Assembly: GCA_018262385.1 (NCBI GenBank)
Contig: JAGSPQ010000144.1
Span: 1 to 7,591 of the forward strand
Length of the DNA stretch: 7,591 nucleotides
Source: Myxococcaceae bacterium
GTDB lineage: Bacteria > Myxococcota > Myxococcia > Myxococcales > Myxococcaceae
Reading direction: 5' to 3'
Shown: positions 1 to 6,179 of the stretch, piece by piece
How positions within the stretch are numbered: the first letter of the stretch is position 1
Layout: every line of letters begins with the position of its first letter
Made by a program: the position numbers and the translations under genes
Notes under the pieces: model-generated
The model's database searches: none
What the model was told of the DNA's origin: nothing
The model's input: the letters and a program-made list of their open reading frames with translations, nothing else

Positions 1-966
1 GGCCAGTACCTGGCCCTGCTGGGGATCCCGGCGTTCACCTTCGGCGCGCTGCTGGCGCTCAAGCACATCGAAGAGCTGCAGGTGGCGGCGCGGCAGACCT
101 CTCGGGTCGACCTGTTCTCGTCGCGCGAGAAGAAGATCAACGACGACTTCGCCGGGCTCTCCGCCCAGGTGAAGGCGGCGCTCAAGGCCGCGGGCGTCGA
201 GACCGCCGACGAGTTCTCGGCCAGGCTCTCGGGCAGGCCCGAGCTCGAGGCGGTCGCGGCCGCCGCGCAGCAGACCCTGCAGGAAATGGAGTCGGATCCG
301 CAGACCGCCCAGGCGCTCGCCCAGGCGGCCCAGCTGAAGGCCGAGCAGGAGCAGATCACCGCCCGGCTGCTCGAGATGAGCGGCGGCTACATCCGCGACG
401 AGCGGGACGTGATGCGCGAGCTGACCCGGGTGCGCGAGTCGCTCGGCCGCCCTGCGCCCGCGCCCGTCGCGGCCGCCCCGGTGGTGGAAGAGTTCCAGGC
501 GGTGCCCACCGACCCGGCCGAGACGTTCGAGGATCCGATGCCGGCGCTGATGGTGCTCGGCGCCGACCTGTTCAACACCGATGTGCCCAGCCTGTGGGGC
601 GCGCTGAAGGACCGCAGCGCGCAGTACGTCGCCGCCCTCTCCGATCGCCGGCTGCATGGCGTCGAGGTCGACAAGGACGGGCGGGCGAGGGTGCTCGCGC
701 CCGGCCGCACCGTCCCCGCCGGAGAGCTGCCGGGCAAGGATCTCGACCTCGTCTACCTGGCGATCCGGATGACCCTGATCGAGAAGTACTCCGCGCAGGC
801 GAAGGTGCCGGTGATCTTCGAGGACGCGTTCAAAGGCGCGATCGACGACGCCAAGCTCCCGCTGGTGGTCCGGATGCTCAAGCACCTGGGAACGCTGACC
901 CAGATTCTGCATGTCACCCCCGTCAGCCATGCTGCCTCCCCAACGGATCCGGTGTTGGCCCTGTAG
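1..966 (+). CDS. SMC/Rad50/YhaN-like ATPase, C-terminal part (5' end outside window)
   Basis: The reading frame is open from base 1 to the TAG at 964-966, so this is the C-terminal 321 residues of a longer protein. Visible codons 4-20 are hydrophobic enough for a membrane helix. A charged, Ala/Gln/Glu-rich helical region with coiled-coil character follows (about codons 55-150), then a Pro/Ala-rich linker (about 152-170). The last 80 codons resemble the second half of an SMC/RecN/YhaN-type ABC ATPase: a signature-like LPGKDLDLVYLAIR (243-256), a Walker B-like VPVIFED (269-275) followed by an IDDAKL stretch, and a switch-like end with H304 and H310. The key positions deviate: the signature serine is replaced, and Glu-Asp stands where Asp-Asp or Asp-Glu is usual. 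Walker A would lie upstream and cannot be seen. The family call is from pattern memory; the frame itself is secure. It could be a membrane-anchored chromosome or DNA-repair type ATPase, or a pseudo-ATPase with a structural role. Confidence 0.6.
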   Translation, partial: GQYLALLGIPAFTFGALLALKHIEELQVAARQTSRVDLFSSREKKINDDFAGLSAQVKAALKAAGVETADEFSARLSGRPELEAVAAAAQQTLQEMESDPQTAQALAQAAQLKAEQEQITARLLEMSGGYIRDERDVMRELTRVRESLGRPAPAPVAAAPVVEEFQAVPTDPAETFEDPMPALMVLGADLFNTDVPSLWGALKDRSAQYVAALSDRRLHGVEVDKDGRARVLAPGRTVPAGELPGKDLDLVYLAIRMTLIEKYSAQAKVPVIFEDAFKGAIDDAKLPLVVRMLKHLGTLTQILHVTPVSHAASPTDPVLAL

Positions 967-974
967 AGCAGGGC

Positions 975-982
975 AGGGGGAG
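975..982 (+). promoter_or_regulatory. Ribosome binding site deciding the yraN start
   Basis: AGGGGGAG lies 3 bases before the ATG at 986-988, a purine-rich Shine-Dalgarno-like sequence. It supports 986 over an in-frame upstream start at 911, which would overlap the preceding gene by 56 bases and add 25 residues absent from the UPF0102 family. Confidence 0.6.
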
Positions 983-985
983 CAG

Positions 986-1369
986 ATGGCCATTCTCGAG
1001 AAGGACACCCGGCGCCAGTTCGGCGATCGCGGCGAAGGGCTGGCGGTGGCGCTGCTCGAGCGCGCCGGCTACGAGATCCTCGAGCGCAACGTCAGCTGCC
1101 GGTACGGCGAGATCGACATCATCGCGGTGAAGGACACCGTGCACTGCTTCGTCGAGGTGCGCAGCCGCGCGACCGACGTGTGGGGCGTGCCGGCGGAGTC
1201 GGTGATCTTCGCCAAGCAGCGCAAGGTGGTGAAGGCGTCGATCTGGTGGCTGCAGCGCCAGCGGCTGCTCGAGCGGGTGCCGGTGCGCTTCGACGTCGTC
1301 TCGGTGGTGGGGCGGGGCCCCGACGCGCGGGTGGAGCACCTCCCCGGCGCGTTCGACGCCGGGTTCTAG
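986..1369 (+). CDS. yraN: YraN family protein (UPF0102), nuclease-fold
   Basis: A 127-residue protein, the usual length for the UPF0102/YraN family. These are predicted members of the PD-(D/E)XK nuclease fold; the cellular role is unsettled and no activity is assumed here. The family pattern is clear: RRQFGDRGEGLA near the N terminus (9-20), RNVSCRYGEIDIIAV (34-48) with E42 and D44 as likely acidic metal ligands, and FVEVRSR (55-61). In the last motif the catalytic-core Lys of E-x-K is Arg (E57, R59), a substitution I recall in other family members. VRFDVVSV near residue 85 is the next conserved strand. The start at 986 is chosen because it follows a good ribosome binding site and begins just before the conserved block. 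It lies 19 bases after the ATPase-like gene and 37 bases before rsmI. In enterobacteria yraN also lies near rsmI (yraL), so the pairing fits the family. Confidence 0.93.
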   Translation: MAILEKDTRRQFGDRGEGLAVALLERAGYEILERNVSCRYGEIDIIAVKDTVHCFVEVRSRATDVWGVPAESVIFAKQRKVVKASIWWLQRQRLLERVPVRFDVVSVVGRGPDARVEHLPGAFDAGF

Positions 1370-1406
1370 TTGCCCGGGCGCGGCGCTCGCTGTAGCAGCC
1401 TGTCCC

Positions 1407-2234
1407 ATGAGCGGCCGCCTGTTCCTCGTCGCGACGCCGATCGGCAACCTCGACGACCTCACCGCCCGGGCGATCTCGACCCTGAAGGAAGTGCACTTCA
1501 TCGCCTGTGAGGACACCCGCCACTCGCGGATCCTGCTCGACCACTACGGGATCAAGAAGCCCACCGTCAGCCTGCCGGCCTTCGCCGAAGGCGAGCGCGC
1601 GGGCGGGCTGCTCGATCGGCTCGAGGCGGGCGAAGACTGCGCGCTGATCACCGACGCCGGCTCTCCGGCGATCAGCGATCCGGGCGAGCGGCTGGTCAGC
1701 GAGGCGGTCGAGCGGGGGATCGCGGTGATTCCGATTCCCGGCCCGACGGCGCTCGTCGCCGCGCTGTCCGCTTCCGGCCTGCCGACTGCCCGCTTTCACT
1801 TCCTCGGCTTCCTGCCCCGCACCGCCAGCGACGCCGACGCGATGCTCGAAGAGGTGAAGGGGCTGTCGGCGACGATCGTGCTCTACGAGTCGCCGCGCCG
1901 GATCGCCGAGTCGCTGCAGCGGCTGCTGCGCGTCTTCGGAGATCGCCGCGCCTGCCTCGGCCGCGAGCTGACCAAGCTCCACGAGGAGCTGGTGCGCGGA
2001 TCCCTGGGCGAGCTGGCCGCCCGCTACGCCGGCCAGGAAGTGAAGGGGGAGGTGGTGATCGTGGTCGAGGGCCGCACCGCCTCCACCCGCTGGAGCGAGG
2101 AGGAGGTCCGCCACGCGCTCGCCACCGGGCTGGCGCGCGGCGAGAAGCTCAAGGGGCTGTCGACCCAGCTGGCCGAGGCGAGCGGGTGGCCCGCCAAAGA
2201 GCTCTACCGGATGGGGCTGGCGCTGAAGGCCTGA
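1407..2234 (+). CDS. rsmI: 16S rRNA (cytidine(1402)-2'-O)-methyltransferase RsmI
   Basis: A 275-residue protein of normal length for RsmI, a tetrapyrrole-methylase-fold enzyme. It uses S-adenosylmethionine to methylate the 2'-O of C1402 in the 30S decoding centre. The family motifs appear in order: LVATPIGNLDD (7-17), CEDTRHSR (34-41), LITDAGSPAISDPG (80-93, SAM pocket), PGPTALVAALSASGLP (111-126), LYESPRR (159-165), RELTKLHEE (186-194) and GEVVIVVEG near residue 220, followed by a helical C-terminal domain. One oddity: in many RsmI proteins the segment after the CEDTR block carries a YHxHNE-type motif, here replaced by SLPAFAEGER (55-64). No strong Shine-Dalgarno sequence precedes the ATG, but the N-terminal motif fixes the start. 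The gene is cytoplasmic housekeeping and converges on the minus-strand lipoprotein operon. Confidence 0.95.
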   Translation: MSGRLFLVATPIGNLDDLTARAISTLKEVHFIACEDTRHSRILLDHYGIKKPTVSLPAFAEGERAGGLLDRLEAGEDCALITDAGSPAISDPGERLVSEAVERGIAVIPIPGPTALVAALSASGLPTARFHFLGFLPRTASDADAMLEEVKGLSATIVLYESPRRIAESLQRLLRVFGDRRACLGRELTKLHEELVRGSLGELAARYAGQEVKGEVVIVVEGRTASTRWSEEEVRHALATGLARGEKLKGLSTQLAEASGWPAKELYRMGLALKA

Positions 2235-2249
2235 TTTTTCGGGGTCAGG
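2230..2249. repeat. Short inverted repeat spanning two convergent stop codons
   Basis: CCTGA (2230-2234) and TCAGG (2245-2249) are exact reverse complements around a 10-base loop containing TTTTTC. The left arm holds the rsmI TGA and the right arm the stop of the minus-strand gene, so three of the five pairs follow simply from both stops being TGA. A 5-bp stem is too weak to call a terminator, and no stronger hairpin lies in the 10-base gap. Confidence 0.3.
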
Positions 2250-3693
2250 GCGCAGCCGTCGCCGGGCAGAACCCGGAGCTCGGCGCGCACGCCTTGAAGT
2301 ACTCGTAGGGGCCGGTGGCGTCCGAGCAGAAGAACTGCAGATCCGCCTCGTTCTCCACCAGGTACGACTTGCAGGTCAGCCCGCCCGGACCCTGGAGGTT
2401 GCAGCCGAGGTCGCTGCTGGTGCTGCAGTCGAAGATCACCCCGCCGCAGTCGAAGCCGGCCGGGCACTCGTCGCTGAGCAGGCACTCCAGCCCACAGAAC
2501 CGGGAGGTGGTCCCTTCGGCGACGAAGCCCAGGCAGTGGCCCTCGATGTAGCCGGGAGTGCCGGGCGAGCCGAAGTCGCAGGTGGTTCCCGAGTTCGTGC
2601 ACGACTTGCAGTCGGTGCGGGTGGCCCGCGTCGCGCAGACGCCGGTGGTCTTGTTGCAGAACTGATTGACCGGGCAGTAGGTGTTGTCGCGGCAGAAGTT
2701 GGTGCACATCCCGCCGTTGCAGGTCTTCTTCGGCGCGCAGTCGCCGTCCTTGCGGCAGCCCGGCTTGCAGGTCAGCGTCGAGGCATTGCAGATCTGATCC
2801 AGCGGGCAGTGCTCGTCGAGGGTGCACGGCCCGGCGGGGATGCACCGGTTGTTGGTGATGTCGCAGAAGAACGCCATCGGGCAGTCGGCGTTGCTGGTGC
2901 AGGCAGCGGTCGATTGGCAGAACCCCAGCGGGTTGCAGAAGTTGGGCGGGGCAGGGGGCACCGGCGGCTTGCACCCCAGGTCGCTGAGGCACTTGCACCT
3001 GCCCGTCCCCTCGGGATTGGTCGGGGTGACCTTGTCGCAGAGGTTGGCCGGGCCGCACGCCGCGTCGCTGATGCAGGTGCACCGCTCGCCGCCCGGATCC
3101 TTCTGGTAGCCGGTGGGGCAGCACGCATCGCCGATGCAGACGCAGGCGCGCACGCTGGCGCTGTACTTGTGGTTCGGCGGGCAGCACGCGTCCTTCGCGC
3201 AGACGCAGTCCTTCGCCAGCGGGTCGAACACGAAGTCCACCGGGCAGCACAGATCCGACGCGCAGACGCACGCCAGCTTGGTCGGCGCGGCGTCGAACAC
3301 GTAGCCGACCGGGCAGCAGCTGTCGCCGGCGCACTCGCAGCTCCGGGTCGTCTCGTTGAAGGTGTACCCGTCGGGGCAGCAGTTCTGCGCCGCGCAGGTG
3401 CACTTGGTCTCGGCCTCGATCCAGCGGTGATCCTTCGGGCAGCACTGCTCGGCGCGGCACACGCACGCCTCCGAGCCGGTCGAGTACTGGAACCCCAGCG
3501 GGCAGCAGCTGGTGGTGCGGCACTGGCAGACGCCCTCTTCACACGAGTACCCGGTCGGGCAGCCCTCGTCGGTCGAGCAGATGCACTTGTCGCCGTTGAA
3601 GGTGTAGCCGTTGGGGCAGTCGGCGTTGAGCGCGGTGCGCGAGCACCCGGTGGCGAGCAGCGCGAACACCAGCAAGAGAGGGGCGCGGGTCAT
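2245..3693 (-). CDS. Cysteine-rich repeat lipoprotein
   Basis: A 482-residue predicted lipoprotein of unknown function. The N terminus is a short lipoprotein signal (MTRAPLLLVFALLATGC) with C17 as the lipidated cysteine. I count about 73 cysteines (roughly 15%). Residues 26-213 hold nine tandem units of about 21 residues, CPxG(Y/F)x(F/Y)..CxC....C, most joined as CCP. Residues 213-241 are a decayed tenth unit, followed by a Pro-rich hinge (242-250). Residues 265-353 hold four units of C-x5-C-x5-C-x(4-6)-C, like the Dickkopf/EGF-like cysteine pattern often seen in myxobacterial proteins. The remaining C-terminal 120 residues have 13 cysteines in no evident repeat. The spacing suggests many disulfides in a rod-like envelope or surface protein. 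The ATG overlaps the stop of the upstream VWA gene (ATGA), so translation is probably coupled. The function is not recognised; a structural or binding role is inferred only. Confidence 0.8.
   Translation of the reverse strand: MTRAPLLLVFALLATGCSRTALNADCPNGYTFNGDKCICSTDEGCPTGYSCEEGVCQCRTTSCCPLGFQYSTGSEACVCRAEQCCPKDHRWIEAETKCTCAAQNCCPDGYTFNETTRSCECAGDSCCPVGYVFDAAPTKLACVCASDLCCPVDFVFDPLAKDCVCAKDACCPPNHKYSASVRACVCIGDACCPTGYQKDPGGERCTCISDAACGPANLCDKVTPTNPEGTGRCKCLSDLGCKPPVPPAPPNFCNPLGFCQSTAACTSNADCPMAFFCDITNNRCIPAGPCTLDEHCPLDQICNASTLTCKPGCRKDGDCAPKKTCNGGMCTNFCRDNTYCPVNQFCNKTTGVCATRATRTDCKSCTNSGTTCDFGSPGTPGYIEGHCLGFVAEGTTSRFCGLECLLSDECPAGFDCGGVIFDCSTSSDLGCNLQGPGGLTCKSYLVENEADLQFFCSDATGPYEYFKACAPSSGFCPATAAP
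2635..2901 (-). repeat. Four tandem Cys units (C-x5-C-x5-C-xn-C) in the lipoprotein gene
   Basis: This encodes residues 265-353 of the cysteine-rich lipoprotein. Units begin at C265, C290, C313 and C334. In each, the first three cysteines are spaced exactly six residues apart (265/271/277, 290/296/302, 313/319/325, 334/340/346), with a fourth 5-7 residues later. Three of the four have Pro directly after the second Cys. The pattern differs from the upstream CCP array. Confidence 0.75.
3055..3618 (-). repeat. Nine tandem 57-69 bp units encoding CCP/CxC repeats
   Basis: This encodes residues 26-213. Units start at the CP dipeptides of residues 26, 45, 64, 85, 106, 127, 150, 171 and 192, so the period is 19, 19, 21, 21, 21, 23, 21 and 21 residues. 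On the plus strand the units show as recurring GGGCAGCA/C blocks about 63 bases apart. The copies are diverged in DNA and in the residues between cysteines, so this is an old protein repeat, not a fresh DNA duplication. Confidence 0.8.
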
Positions 3694-4763
3694 TTGGCGA
3701 ACGCGTACTCGAGGCGGAGGATCGCGCCCGGAGGAGGAATGTAGGTGCCGAGGAACACGATGCTGTTGGTGTCCAGCCGGTACTGCCAGCCGCTGACCGG
3801 ATCCTGGGGAATCACCGCCCCGTTCACCCTCACCGTCAGCGAAGACAGCAGCGGCTTCAAGGTCAGCGGGAAGACCCGGCGCAGGGTGTTGAGCGCCTCG
3901 GCAATCGACACCAGGGTTCCCTCGAACGAGGCGTCGCAGATCGAGCCGACCACCCCGCCGGTCTTGGTCGACACCGAGGCGTAGCGAAACGCCGGCTCGG
4001 CGAGGCTGCCGTAGTAGTTCGCTTCACCGGCGGGCGTGCACCCCACCGGCGTCGAGCCGGCGATGGTGCTGAAGGTGACCAGCGCCTCGTTGCCTTTGCC
4101 CTTCGCCGTGCGGAACACCCGGGCGAAGTGATCCGGCGTGCCGAAGCTGCTGTCGTCCTCGTCGGTGACCACGATCACCGCCAGCGCCGCGTTGGGGCGC
4201 AGGAAGCCGACGTTGGTGCCCCCGGGCGCGATGTTCACCCCGGTCACCGCCAGCTCCGCCATCCGCAGCCCCTGTTCCCACCGGGTGCGGGAACCGGAGA
4301 AGGTGGTGTTCGCCTCGAAGACCGCCTTCGGGTCGGGGGTGGTGAGCTTGATCACCTTGGTGGTGCCGCGCAGCTTGCCCAGATCGAGCGCGTTGGTGGT
4401 GGTCACTCCCATCTGCCAGCTCACCTTCAGCGTCAGCAGCGCGGCGAGGAACCGATCGAAGTTGTTCACCAGCGTCTTGCGCTGGTTGGCCATCGAGCCC
4501 GAGTCGTCGATGACCCAGAGGATGTCGACGATCCCGTCGGCCTGCTTCACCAGGTCGATCTGGGTCGCGTCGATGCGCGGCGGATCGACCACCACCACCC
4601 GGCCGGTCACCGAGCGCTCGATCTTCGGCGGCTTGATCTCCACCGGCGACAGCCGCGGCGCCGCCACCTCGGGGGCCGCCGAGCCGCGGCCGTTCTCTCG
4701 CCCGACCCGATCGCAGGCGGACGAGATCAGCGCGGAAAGCAGCAGCCAGAGGGCACGTTTCAT
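3690..4763 (-). CDS. VWA domain lipoprotein
   Basis: A 357-residue predicted lipoprotein with a von Willebrand factor A domain. MKRALWLLLSALISSAC is a lipoprotein signal with C17 as the likely lipid site. Residues 18-75 are a Pro/charged linker. The VWA domain follows: DILWVIDDSGSM (80-91) carries the complete metal-site motif D86-x-S88-x-S90, a Thr-rich GVTTT (119-123) may give the third ligand, and AVIVVTDEDDSS (195-206) gives the acidic fourth strand. C242 and C276 are the only cysteines after the lipid site and may pair. Residues 305-357 form a small C-terminal beta module (VRVNGAVIP, GWQY, NSIVF, PPPGA) that I recall from other myxobacterial VWA proteins. An in-frame TTG at 4802 would add 13 polar residues before the signal, so 4763 is preferred, though neither start has a clear ribosome binding site. 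First gene of the two-gene operon. Ligand binding or adhesion, as for the distant VWA lipoprotein CglB, is possible but unproven. Confidence 0.85.
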   Translation of the reverse strand: MKRALWLLLSALISSACDRVGRENGRGSAAPEVAAPRLSPVEIKPPKIERSVTGRVVVVDPPRIDATQIDLVKQADGIVDILWVIDDSGSMANQRKTLVNNFDRFLAALLTLKVSWQMGVTTTNALDLGKLRGTTKVIKLTTPDPKAVFEANTTFSGSRTRWEQGLRMAELAVTGVNIAPGGTNVGFLRPNAALAVIVVTDEDDSSFGTPDHFARVFRTAKGKGNEALVTFSTIAGSTPVGCTPAGEANYYGSLAEPAFRYASVSTKTGGVVGSICDASFEGTLVSIAEALNTLRRVFPLTLKPLLSSLTVRVNGAVIPQDPVSGWQYRLDTNSIVFLGTYIPPPGAILRLEYAFAK

Positions 4764-4884
4764 CGGCGTGTGGACATTGCGAGAGTGGCCCTCGTCGTGC
4801 AAGCAGGATGCTCAACCTTCAAGCGCGCTTTCCCATTCAATGAGTTGCAGCCTTCCCACTTCCCGCCTACGACACCGGCGTCGC
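4764..4884. promoter_or_regulatory. Divergent intergenic region for two lipoprotein transcripts
   Basis: These 121 bases separate the minus-strand VWA operon from the plus-strand lipoprotein gene and must hold the operon's promoter and probably that of the other gene. The right half is less GC-rich than the flanking genes. A weak plus-strand candidate is TTGCAG (4845-4850), 17 bases, TACGAC (4868-4873), with 3 of 6 matches in each box; it would give a very short leader. No convincing minus-strand promoter or sigma-54 site was found. Confidence 0.4.
4821..4830. repeat. 10-bp perfect palindrome AAGCGCGCTT
   Basis: A perfect self-complementary decamer near the middle of the divergent intergenic region, where an operator would be expected. 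It does not extend further on either side. Several palindromes of this length are expected by chance in a window of this size, so the case rests only on its position. Confidence 0.25.
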
Positions 4885-6159
4885 ATGCGAACTCTTGCTG
4901 CCACATTTCTGATCGTTTCGGCTCTTGGTTGCCATTGCAGCCCAACTGATCCCTCGCCCGTGAAGTTGAGGCTGAAGAACACCTCGAACGCGGCGATCTT
5001 CGTCGACGACACCGACGACAAGTTCGGCCTGCAGGTGCAGCGCAACGTCGGCGGCACCTGGCTGGGCTTCGACGAGAAGCTCAAGTGCGCCTGCCTGTCG
5101 TGCGATCAGATCTGCGGCGGCGCCTGCCCGTGCGATGGCGGCTCTCCTGCCTTCGTTCGCAAGGTGCTGCCGGGCGACAACTTCGAGCGCACCTGGAATG
5201 GGGTGGTCCAGGTGCAGTCTCCCAGCGGCTGCGCCGACGGTTGCCTGCGCGCCGAGAACGCTCCGCTCGACGAGACGTTCAACCTCCAGCTGTGCTACCA
5301 GAGCGAGATCCTCGGAGTGGATCTGCCCGATGGCGGCCGGCTCGCCGCCGTCTACCCCCGGCCCGATCAGACCTGCGTCGACAAGGAGTTCCGGGTGGCC
5401 GACGGGGTGGCCGAAGTCAGCCCGCGCAAGGGCACCGTCTGCACCACCCAGCTCGACTGCGTCGGCATCGGCGAGCTGTGCCTGTCGGGCACCTGCACCG
5501 CCGGCTGCCCCGCCAACGGCTACCCGGTGCTCGGCGCCGGGTACGCGCTGCGAATCGCCTCGGACGATCTGGGCTTCTTCACCTCGACCGCCGACGCCGG
5601 CACCTCGGTGCTCGCCGGCAGCGGAGAGATCACCTCGGTCATCTACAACGGCGGCACGATGACGGTGCGGCTCAAGCGCCTGGGCCCGGCCAGCGAGGTG
5701 CTGACCGGTGCGGTCTACGTCACCTTGCCGATGGGCCAGGCGGCGCCGCTGACCCAGGGCTCGACGGTGAGCGTCCAGCTGTTCGACGGCTCCAGCAGCA
5801 CCAACCCCGAGAACCGGGCGCTCGTCATCCGCGACGCCACCGGCGCGCTGCTCTTCGCCGCCGATCAGGCCCAGCAGGGGACGCTGCTCAAGCCGGCCGA
5901 CACCGCCCCGTTCACCGTCTCTTTCAGTGCGCCGCTGGTCGGGTGCCGGTTCAACGAGTGTGGAAAGCAGCTCTTTTTCAAGACACGGTTCACCGCCGCG
6001 CCGGTCGAGTCGATGCTCGAGCCGGGCAAGTCGGCGCTGCTGACCATCCCCCAGGGGGCTTTTCGGGCCCTCAACGTCACCAGCGGGACCTACGGGACGA
6101 CTTCCTGCAAGTTGTTCGACATTCGTCCCTTCGCCATCTGGCGGGAGAAGGCGCCGTAA
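4885..6159 (+). CDS. Cysteine-containing lipoprotein of unknown function
   Basis: A 424-residue predicted lipoprotein. MRTLAATFLIVSALGC is a lipoprotein signal with C16 as the likely lipid site, followed by another cysteine at C18. A cysteine cluster at 68-83 has the spacing CxCx2Cx3Cx3CxC. A second group (C186, C192, C199, C204, C208) follows the C-x5-C-x(4-6)-C style of the neighbouring cysteine-rich lipoprotein. The remainder (about 215-424) reads as beta-rich, with short alternating hydrophobic strands and Gly/Thr/Ser turns and few cysteines. I recognise no catalytic motif. The frame stays open upstream to 4138 but only as antisense to the VWA gene. An ATG at 4840 would add 15 residues with an Arg/His-rich run before the signal; 4885 is preferred because it begins the signal peptide directly. 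No clear ribosome binding site is present. It diverges from the VWA operon and lies 20 bases before the kinase gene. Confidence 0.8.
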   Translation: MRTLAATFLIVSALGCHCSPTDPSPVKLRLKNTSNAAIFVDDTDDKFGLQVQRNVGGTWLGFDEKLKCACLSCDQICGGACPCDGGSPAFVRKVLPGDNFERTWNGVVQVQSPSGCADGCLRAENAPLDETFNLQLCYQSEILGVDLPDGGRLAAVYPRPDQTCVDKEFRVADGVAEVSPRKGTVCTTQLDCVGIGELCLSGTCTAGCPANGYPVLGAGYALRIASDDLGFFTSTADAGTSVLAGSGEITSVIYNGGTMTVRLKRLGPASEVLTGAVYVTLPMGQAAPLTQGSTVSVQLFDGSSSTNPENRALVIRDATGALLFAADQAQQGTLLKPADTAPFTVSFSAPLVGCRFNECGKQLFFKTRFTAAPVESMLEPGKSALLTIPQGAFRALNVTSGTYGTTSCKLFDIRPFAIWREKAP

Positions 6160-6179
6160 GCTAGCGTCTGCGCCCACTT

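Noticed and set aside
911..985. Earlier in-frame start for yraN
   Set aside because: It overlaps the preceding gene, lacks a ribosome binding site and adds residues not found in the family; 986 has AGGGGGAG just upstream.
1359..1377. CCGGG...CCCGG hairpin after yraN as an intrinsic terminator
   Set aside because: The stem is five pairs with a 9-base loop overlapping the stop codon, and no T-run follows.
3055..3618. Regular repeats of about 63 bases as a possible CRISPR array
   Set aside because: The period reflects a protein repeat in a continuous reading frame. The repeat copies are diverged and there are no identical direct repeats with unique spacers.
2536..3744. 402-codon open frame on the plus strand opposite the cysteine-rich lipoprotein
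   Set aside because: Its translation is Ala/Arg/Gly/Val-rich low complexity typical of an antisense frame in GC-rich DNA. The minus-strand frame has a signal peptide, ordered cysteine repeats and a coupled start.
4138..4884. Upstream extension of the plus-strand lipoprotein frame
   Set aside because: It is antisense to the VWA coding sequence and shows no domain. A lipoprotein signal begins at 4885, which marks the true start.
4867..6177. 436-codon minus-strand open frame opposite the 4885 lipoprotein gene
   Set aside because: It is low-complexity Gly/Ala/Arg translation with no signal or motif, as expected for a complementary frame in GC-rich coding DNA.
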